In this document: piece after piece, positions 23,613 to 28,678 of the stretch | Layout: each line of letters begins with the position of its first letter | Numbering within the stretch: the first letter of the stretch is position 1 | Source of the DNA: Thermoplasmatota archaeon | GTDB lineage: Archaea > Thermoplasmatota > Thermoplasmata > UBA10834 | Length of the DNA stretch: 29,790 nt | Assembly: GCA_030836605.1 (NCBI GenBank) | Contig: JAUPMC010000192.1 | Location: 1 to 29,790, forward strand | Reading direction: 5' to 3' | The notes under the pieces: generated by a model | Database searches by the model: none | What the model saw: the letters and a program-made list of their open reading frames with translations, nothing else | Told to the model about the DNA's origin: nothing | Made by a program: the position numbers and the translations under genes

Positions 23613-23620
23613 CTTCCCCG

Positions 23621-23896
23621 CTAGCCGAGCTGCTTCTCTATGAGCTGCCGCGCCTCGATGTACTGGTTCACGAGGGACTTGGCCGCCTTCTTCAGGGCCG
23701 CCTGTGGCTTCCCGTCGGTCACCCTCACGAGCAGGACGGGCTTGTCCAGCTGCGGGTGGCCGGTGGTGTACCTCGCGTCGGCGACGTTCTTGTCCTGGAG
23801 CAGCTCGTGTATCAGAGGATAGATCAGGGTCTCGTCGGTGTCGAGAATCTCGACCTTGATGCTGTCCTTCTTCTTCTCAACCAGCGTGAACTCCAT
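23621..23896 (-). CDS. rpo11: DNA-directed RNA polymerase subunit Rpo11 (RpoL)
   Basis: A 91-residue subunit that pairs with Rpo3 in polymerase assembly (the counterpart of Rpb11 and the alpha N-terminal domain). Family pattern: a beta strand (EFTLVEKKKDSIKVEI), DTDETLIYPLIHELLQDKNV in place of the usual DHTLxNLLRxEL, then ARYTTGHPQLDKPVLLVRV and a final helix beginning KPQAALKKAAKSL. The frame extends 12 residues upstream, but that start would lie in the TATA box at 23930-23936, so ATG 23896 is chosen (leader about 11 nt). It stops with TAG. Confidence 0.9.
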   Translation of the reverse strand: MEFTLVEKKKDSIKVEILDTDETLIYPLIHELLQDKNVADARYTTGHPQLDKPVLLVRVTDGKPQAALKKAAKSLVNQYIEARQLIEKQLG

Positions 23897-23929
23897 GGTT
23901 CTCTGGTTCACTCGTATGGGTAGGTGGTT

Positions 23930-23936
23930 CATAAAG
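23930..23936 (-). promoter_or_regulatory. TATA box of rpo11
   Basis: Minus-strand GCTTTAT region centred about 37 nt before ATG 23896, giving a short leader. Its position argues against the longer reading frame start at 23932. Confidence 0.45.
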
Positions 23937-23991
23937 CTTGCTGCGGTGCCGGAGTGTGTCCGGGAGCGCCTTCCGGGCTACTGGCTCGTCA

Positions 23992-24210
23992 CTACCGCTT
24001 CTTCGTCTTCTTGGGCTTTGGCTTTCCCGGCGCCGCCTTCTTCCCGGCCTTCTTCGGCCTCGCGGGGGCCGCTATGACGACATCCCTGTCCCTCGGATAC
24101 ATCGTGCCGCACATCTTGCACACGTCGACCTCGCACCAGCGCGCGTCCGAGGTCGCTATGAGCTTGATGATGCAGGCGCTCTCGCACATCGGGCATTTGC
24201 TCGTGGCCAT
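23992..24210 (-). CDS. 72-residue zinc-ribbon protein with Lys/Pro/Ala-rich tail
   Basis: Residues 1-40 form a zinc ribbon with CPMC at about 9-12 and CKMC at about 31-34. The last 25 residues are a basic low-complexity tail (ARPKKAGKKAAPGKPKPKK and on to KKR) like the tails of linker histones or ribosome-associated proteins. I do not recognise a named family; a nucleic-acid-binding role is inferred. ATG 24210 lies 5 nt after the hef stop with a GGAGGG site about 10 nt upstream inside hef, so it is probably translated from the hef transcript. It ends in a tandem TAG-TGA. Confidence 0.72.
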   Translation of the reverse strand: MATSKCPMCESACIIKLIATSDARWCEVDVCKMCGTMYPRDRDVVIAAPARPKKAGKKAAPGKPKPKKTKKR

Positions 24211-24215
24211 GCTCC

Positions 24216-26540
24216 TCAACCCTCCACTTTCCTCTTGCGCATTGCAGTATGAATCCCTTCTGCAATAACCCTTCCGATGCCCTCCGCTTGGGAGAGGTCC
24301 TTGACAGTGGCCTCGGCGACCCGCTCAGGGCTCCCGAGCCGCCTCAGCAACCTCTCGGAGATCGTCGCGGACACGTTGGGGAGGCCCTGTACCAGGAACA
24401 TCCGCCTGCCGGTCTGGTCGAAGGTCGTCTGCCGGCCCTTGCCAGCCCTCTCCTTCTCGTCCTCCTGCCTGTGCAAGGACGCGACCGCGGATGCGGTATG
24501 CGTCGAGTCCGCCGTCGAGAGCGCGGTCACCCCGCGCGCCGCCATGAGCGAGCCGAGGTAGTCGTACGCCGCCGAGTTCCCCTCCTGGAACCCCTTCCCC
24601 TCGGCCGCCCCCTGGACTATGAGCACGGGGTGGTCGTGGCTCCCTCTCAGACCGTCCAGGGCCCGCGCCATGGAGCCGTCCCCGAGCTGCGCCAGGAACT
24701 GGTCCACGGTCCTGAAGGCCACGGCGACCCTCTGCGATATGACTATGTCCGCCCCGCCCAGGTCCTCGACCTGGGGCGAGAACCCCGCGAGGGCTAGCGC
24801 CTCGGCCAGGTCGGAGCCCGCCACCGCCGCGGAGACAGATAGGGGCACGGACCCCTTCGCCGCGCCCTTGGAGTACTCCCCGAGGCTCTTCTGGCCCTTC
24901 GTGTCGGCCGTCTTCTGGGCGAGCTGCTCCCGCCCGGTAGGCGCCTCGACCGTGAGCATGTCCTCCAGCTGGGCCCTCGTGAGCCCCTCGTGCCTCCTGG
25001 GCGTGTCGGGCAGGCCCCTGCTGGCCCTCAGCTTCCGCCTGAGCGAGTCGAGCTCCCGGCGCATCTGCATCTCCTTCCTCCTGCTGGACCAGAAGTACGC
25101 CTCGTCCTTCGTGTCCCTCGTGACGAACATGACCACGCGCCCGGCCTGCCTCCTGCCGGTCCTGCCCCTCCTCTGGATCGTCCTGATCTCGGACGGGACG
25201 GGCTCGAAGAAGACGACCAGGTCCGTCGTCGGTATGTCCAGCCCCTCCTCGGCGATGGATGTCGCGACGAGGACGTTGTGGACGCCGGCCCTGAACCGGT
25301 CTATGATATCCTTCTGCTCCCTCTGGTTCAGGCCTATGTCCTCGCCCTTGCTGGACTGGCCGACGAACCTGACGGGCCTCAGGCCCTCCACCGAGGAGAG
25401 CTTCTGGGTCAGGAGGTCGCAGGTGTCCCTGTAGTGCGTGAACACGATCGCCCTGGAGTCGGGCTTGGACGCGAACTGCGACTTCAATATCGGGACTATC
25501 TTCTCCAGCTTCGGGTGCTCCTTCTGCATGGCGTACAGGAGCGTCCTCGCCTGCTGGAACCTCGCGTCCTTGACGAGGTCCCTCGAGGCCTTGGGCCCGC
25601 CCTTCTCCTGGCCCTGCTTCACGAGCTTGTCGAAGTACCCCTCCAGGGCGCCCTTGCCCTGGGTCTGGGCGAGCTCGATCCCGTGGTTGATCTTCATCGC
25701 GAGCGAGTTCGCGCTCGCCGCCTGGAACAGGTGGAAGTTCTTCGTGCCTGCGTCCAGCTTCGCCCTGATGACCCTCCCCGCCTCCAGCAGGTCCCTGGTG
25801 GTCGGGGGCTTCTTCGGGTCGAGGTAGCCGTACGCCCGGAGCTTCGCGAACTGCTCGTCCAGGATGCGCTGGAGCAGGTATATCACGCCCCCCATCTCTT
25901 CGGGCATCCCGACGCCTATGAACTCCGTCTTGACGTCCTGGGTGTACTTGACGACGTCCTCGTCGAGCTCGGACCGTATCTCCACGTTGGACATGCCGAG
26001 GTTCTCGCACACCTCCGCTATCTTGGCCACGTCGGACCCCGGGGACGCGGTCATGCCGAGGGCGAGGCCTCCGGCCTCGGAGAACCGTTTGCCTATGGAC
26101 ACGTACGCGTAGTCCCCGACCGCCCGGTGCGCCTCGTCGAAGACTATCAACGAGACGTCCCTGAGCGATATCCTGCCCTCGTCCAGGTCGTTCTCTATGA
26201 CCTGGGGGGTGGAGACCACGAGCTTGCCAGCGTCCCACATAGCCTCCCTCTTCGAGGGAGGCACCTCTCCCGTGAACATGACCGGCTCGGGCCGGAGCAG
26301 GTGGTCGGTGAGGAACTTCGAGTGCTGCTCGACCAGGGGCTTGGTCGGCGCCATGAACAGGACCTTGCCCGGCTTCTTGGCGAGCGTCTCCGCGATCACG
26401 ATGAGCGCGACGACGGTCTTGCCCATCCCCGTCGGCAGGACCACGAGCGTAGGCTCCTCAAGGGCCGCCCTCGCTATGTTAATCTGGTAGTCCCTCTCCT
26501 CGACGGTGCCTGGCCTGATGAGCTCATGCTCCACGGACAC
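24216..26540 (-). CDS. hef: Hef-type helicase with degenerate XPF nuclease domain
   Basis: A 774-residue protein with the layout of archaeal Hef (FANCM/XPF-like), which processes stalled forks. The helicase part (about 1-500) is complete: motif I VVLPTGMGKTVVAL, motif II VFDEAHRAVGDY, motif III GMTASPGSD, motif V TSIAEEGLDIPTTDL, motif VI QRRGRTGRRQAGRV. An XPF-type domain follows at about 575-715, but where active enzymes read GDY...VERK, this one reads GADIVISQRVAVAFRTVDQF. The catalytic Glu and Lys of the ERK triad are Ala and Arg. The C-terminal tandem helix-hairpin-helix (LLRRLGSPERVAEATVKDL, AEGIGRVIAEGIH) is intact. The GTG start at 26540 has a TATA-like element and an inverted repeat just upstream. 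It probably unwinds or remodels forks without cutting. Confidence 0.92.
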   Translation of the reverse strand: MSVEHELIRPGTVEERDYQINIARAALEEPTLVVLPTGMGKTVVALIVIAETLAKKPGKVLFMAPTKPLVEQHSKFLTDHLLRPEPVMFTGEVPPSKREAMWDAGKLVVSTPQVIENDLDEGRISLRDVSLIVFDEAHRAVGDYAYVSIGKRFSEAGGLALGMTASPGSDVAKIAEVCENLGMSNVEIRSELDEDVVKYTQDVKTEFIGVGMPEEMGGVIYLLQRILDEQFAKLRAYGYLDPKKPPTTRDLLEAGRVIRAKLDAGTKNFHLFQAASANSLAMKINHGIELAQTQGKGALEGYFDKLVKQGQEKGGPKASRDLVKDARFQQARTLLYAMQKEHPKLEKIVPILKSQFASKPDSRAIVFTHYRDTCDLLTQKLSSVEGLRPVRFVGQSSKGEDIGLNQREQKDIIDRFRAGVHNVLVATSIAEEGLDIPTTDLVVFFEPVPSEIRTIQRRGRTGRRQAGRVVMFVTRDTKDEAYFWSSRRKEMQMRRELDSLRRKLRASRGLPDTPRRHEGLTRAQLEDMLTVEAPTGREQLAQKTADTKGQKSLGEYSKGAAKGSVPLSVSAAVAGSDLAEALALAGFSPQVEDLGGADIVISQRVAVAFRTVDQFLAQLGDGSMARALDGLRGSHDHPVLIVQGAAEGKGFQEGNSAAYDYLGSLMAARGVTALSTADSTHTASAVASLHRQEDEKERAGKGRQTTFDQTGRRMFLVQGLPNVSATISERLLRRLGSPERVAEATVKDLSQAEGIGRVIAEGIHTAMRKRKVEG

Positions 26541-26564
26541 AGGCCGTTGAGAACGCCACGTGGG

Positions 26565-26571
26565 TATGAAT
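26565..26571 (-). promoter_or_regulatory. TATA-like element of hef
   Basis: Minus-strand ATTCATA is centred about 28 nt before the hef GTG at 26540, which suggests a leaderless transcript separate from hesB. Confidence 0.4.
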
Positions 26572-26574
26572 GTT

Positions 26575-26593
26575 TTCGTTCCAGCGGAACGAA
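26575..26593. repeat. Perfect 8-bp inverted repeat next to the hef promoter
   Basis: TTCGTTCC and GGAACGAA are separated by AGC (plus-strand reading). The repeat ends 4 nt upstream of the hef TATA-like element, so it overlaps the BRE position. No T-run follows on the minus strand, so it does not look like a terminator for hesB. An operator is more likely. Confidence 0.55.
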
Positions 26594-26603
26594 TGTACTC
26601 GGT

Positions 26604-26924
26604 CTAGTGGCAGCCCGAACAGCTGCCGCCGCAGGATGAAGCCCCTGACGACTTGACCTTGACGATGATGCCGGGTCCCTGGGGCGTGTCGACTGAGTCT
26701 ATGACGGCCTCCTTCAGCTCGTCCTCCAGGCCCTTCTCGTAGATGAGCGTGAAACCATCGACCTTGAGCTCGACGTCGCTGTCCTTCTTCTTGTCGAAGC
26801 CCATCATGTACGCTGGGCCGGAGCAAGAGAACCCTGCGAAGAATATCCTGATCGGTTCGTCCTTCTTCTCCTCGGTGAGTATTGCCTTTATCGTCTTCGT
26901 GGCATTTGGCGTGACTGTTACCAT
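26604..26924 (-). CDS. HesB/IscA-like protein
   Basis: A 106-residue protein of the HesB/IscA-like fold, associated with iron-sulfur cluster handling. The core VTPNATKTIKAILTEEKKDE, IRIFFAGFSCSGPAYMMGFD and the C-terminal SSCGGSCSGCH carry the cysteines. One lies in the FSCSGP loop and three in the tail as C-X3-C-X2-C, instead of the IscA C-G-C ending. It could carry an Fe-S cluster or metal, but its partner is unknown. The frame extends 24 residues upstream into the promoter; ATG 26924 is chosen because MVTVTPNA is the usual start and a TATA box lies at 26959-26967. It stops with TAG, 63 nt before hef. Confidence 0.85.
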   Translation of the reverse strand: MVTVTPNATKTIKAILTEEKKDEPIRIFFAGFSCSGPAYMMGFDKKKDSDVELKVDGFTLIYEKGLEDELKEAVIDSVDTPQGPGIIVKVKSSGASSCGGSCSGCH

Positions 26925-26958
26925 CGATGTCGCCTCGAACCGAGCTAGTAACCACCTG

Positions 26959-26967
26959 ATATAATTG
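26959..26967 (-). promoter_or_regulatory. TATA box of the HesB-like gene
   Basis: Minus-strand CAATTATAT region is centred about 38 nt before ATG 26924, leaving a leader of about 13 nt with a GAGG motif. A second, nearly symmetrical TATA-like CTTTATAAG at 27010-27018 could be an alternative promoter in either direction. Confidence 0.5.
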
Positions 26968-27042
26968 CTTTTTGCCAACTGTGGCAGGGCCCCCACACGG
27001 CCGTCCTGGCTTTATAAGTCGCAGGGTCCCCAGGGCGGCTCC

Positions 27043-28266
27043 CTAAGACACCTTGACCCTGTCGAACCCCTCGCCGCCCACGGGCTTCGTCGCGTCTATC
27101 CCCATCTTCGTGGTGGTCTCCTCGGCGCTCGGGTCCAGGCTGCTCCCCCTCGCGTTCTCTATCACGACGAGCCCCTTGTGCCCCTGGAACCTGGTGGCGA
27201 CCGCCCACTCGACCTCCCTGTCGTCGAAGATGTCTATGTCCCCGTCCACGACGGTGACCATCTTCATCGACGGGTGGGCCCCGAGCGCGGCCATGATGGC
27301 GTTGACGGAGTCGCCCTCCTTCTGCTTGGTGATGGACACGACCCCGTGCAGCCAGCAGCATCCCCCCTCGGTCAGCCTCACAGCGTGCACCTCGGGCACC
27401 GCCGTGCTCACGCCCCTCTGGATGACCGGCTCCCGCGGCATGCCCATCATGAGGAAGTGCTCCTCCCTGCCGGGCAGTATCATCTGGAAGACCGGGTCGT
27501 CCCTGTGGTATATCCTGTCGATCTCCGCGACCGGCTGCTTCCGGACAGGGTCGACCGTGCCAGTGATGTCGACGAAGGGCCCCTCGTCCGCGACATCCTT
27601 CGTGAGTCGTCCCTCGAGGATGTACTCCGCGAAGGCCGGCACCAGCAGTCCGTTGTTGACCTTCCTGACATATACGGGCTCGTTCAGGCACATCTGCCTC
27701 AGGGAGCTCGCGACATCGAGCTCGTTCTTGCCGAACTCGAGGTTCATCGCCGCTGCGAGCATGACCGATGGGCAGAGGCCTATCGCGACCGCGATCTTGA
27801 GTTCCTTGCCCTGGGACAACGCCCTCCTGTGGAGGGCGTGGAGATGCCTCGGGACCACCCGGACGGCGAACCTCCGGTCGTCCAGGAGCATCATCCGGTG
27901 GAATGACATGTTCTTGATGCCGTCGTGCTCGGCGATGATCACGCCGGCGGTGACGAACCTCCCGCCGTCCGTCGGGTAGAACTTCGGTATCGCGGACGCG
28001 CGCAGGTCGAAGTCCGTGAGCGCGTTCTCGTCGAACGGGGCGCTGTCGACCTCCTGGGGCGGGGTCGGGGCGTCCATCGCCCTGACCATCTTCGAGGTGA
28101 GCTCAGCAGGCGTCGTGTTCATCGCCTGCGCGATGCGCTCCCTCGTGGACCACAGGTTGCCCACGGCGGTGTAGCCGTCCAGGTCCTCGAACACCATCGG
28201 CCTCGTCGGGGCCTTCAAGAGGTACTTCGTGACCTCGACGTCCCTTGAGACCTTGCCCTTGACCAC
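27043..28266 (-). CDS. UbiD-family prenylated-FMN decarboxylase (possible anhydromevalonate phosphate decarboxylase)
   Basis: A UbiD-type enzyme (407 residues from GTG 28266) that would use prenylated FMN to remove CO2 from an alpha,beta-unsaturated acid. Family segments are FHRMMLLDDRRFAVRVVPRH, GKELKIAVAIGLCPSV, DEGPFVDITGTVD with the conserved Glu before GPF, EIDRIYHRDDPVFQMILPGR and a C-terminal half ending near MGIDATKP. Archaeal UbiDs of this kind include the anhydromevalonate phosphate decarboxylase of the archaeal mevalonate pathway, so that role is possible but unproven. The recognisable N-terminus continues upstream of GTG 28266 as SIRATLAGLEDKV, with only a CTG (28306-28308) available as a start, so the annotated 5' end is probably wrong or damaged. 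It stops with TAG. Confidence 0.88.
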   Translation of the reverse strand: MVKGKVSRDVEVTKYLLKAPTRPMVFEDLDGYTAVGNLWSTRERIAQAMNTTPAELTSKMVRAMDAPTPPQEVDSAPFDENALTDFDLRASAIPKFYPTDGGRFVTAGVIIAEHDGIKNMSFHRMMLLDDRRFAVRVVPRHLHALHRRALSQGKELKIAVAIGLCPSVMLAAAMNLEFGKNELDVASSLRQMCLNEPVYVRKVNNGLLVPAFAEYILEGRLTKDVADEGPFVDITGTVDPVRKQPVAEIDRIYHRDDPVFQMILPGREEHFLMMGMPREPVIQRGVSTAVPEVHAVRLTEGGCCWLHGVVSITKQKEGDSVNAIMAALGAHPSMKMVTVVDGDIDIFDDREVEWAVATRFQGHKGLVVIENARGSSLDPSAEETTTKMGIDATKPVGGEGFDRVKVS

Positions 28267-28338
28267 TACCTTGTCCTCGAGACCCGCGAGCGTCGCCCTG
28301 ATGGACAGACCATCACCGCTCGATGCATGCGAGTCAGC

Positions 28339-28347
28339 GTATTTCTA
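28339..28347 (-). promoter_or_regulatory. Weak TATA-like element of the UbiD gene
   Basis: Minus-strand TAGAAATAC is centred about 35 nt before the CTG at 28308 and about 77 nt before GTG 28266. It therefore fits a protein that begins upstream of GTG 28266. Confidence 0.3.
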
Positions 28348-28397
28348 TCCTTTCTCTGGCGGACCCAGTATGTCGCGCCAGCCCTCTTCTCAAACTA

Positions 28398-28404
28398 CTT
28401 ATAC
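28398..28404 (+). promoter_or_regulatory. TATA box of gltX
   Basis: CTTATAC is centred 26 nt before ATG 28427, ideal for a leaderless transcript. The promoter of the TAG-interrupted synthetase therefore looks intact. Confidence 0.6.
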
Positions 28405-28426
28405 ACAATCCAGCAATCGAGTCGTG

Positions 28427-28669
28427 ATGGACCTAGAGGCACTCATTCGCAAGTACGCCCTCCAGAACGCCGTCCTGTACGACGGCAAGGCTACGCTGGG
28501 CTCTGTCCTCGGCAAGGTCATGGCCGAGAACCCGGAGCTGAGGCCCAAGGCCAAGGAGATCTCCGCCACCGCGAAGGGAGTGGTCGCCGAGGTCAACGGG
28601 ATGTCCCCGGATGCACAGAGGGCCGCGCTGGAGTCCATCGCGCCCGAGCTCCTGGTCATGGAGTCGTAG
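28427..28669 (+). CDS. gltX: Glutamyl-tRNA synthetase, N-terminal segment ending at an in-frame TAG
   Basis: Eighty residues that match the helical N-terminal segment of archaeal-type glutamyl-tRNA synthetase (MDLEALIRKYALQNAVLYDG, VAEVNGMSPDAQRAALESI, APELL). In other archaea this segment runs straight into the catalytic domain. Here a TAG at 28667-28669 interrupts it. After the TAG the same frame continues without a shift (QREMGLPDLKNV, then the catalytic domain). ATG 28427 is preceded by a TATA box at leaderless distance, and the coding sequence shows no other damage. It could be a real split gene, a recoded stop or a sequence error. Taken alone it would encode a short helical protein without enzymatic function. 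Confidence 0.85.
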   Translation: MDLEALIRKYALQNAVLYDGKATLGSVLGKVMAENPELRPKAKEISATAKGVVAEVNGMSPDAQRAALESIAPELLVMES

Positions 28670-28678
28670 CAGAGGGAG

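Noticed and set aside
26604..26640. CSGCH at the HesB-like C-terminus as a c-type heme motif
   Set aside because: The protein is cytosolic with no signal peptide. The motif is part of a wider cysteine tail typical of metal or Fe-S binding.
27010..27018. TATA-like CTTTATAAG as a promoter of an antisense transcript into ubiD
   Set aside because: The element is nearly symmetrical and no gene or structured RNA follows on the plus strand. At most it is an alternative hesB promoter.
2774..27045. TAG decoded as pyrrolysine throughout the genome
   Set aside because: Eight genes in the window end normally at TAG. Reading through in the CBS gene and in rpo11 would give long meaningless tails that overlap neighbours.
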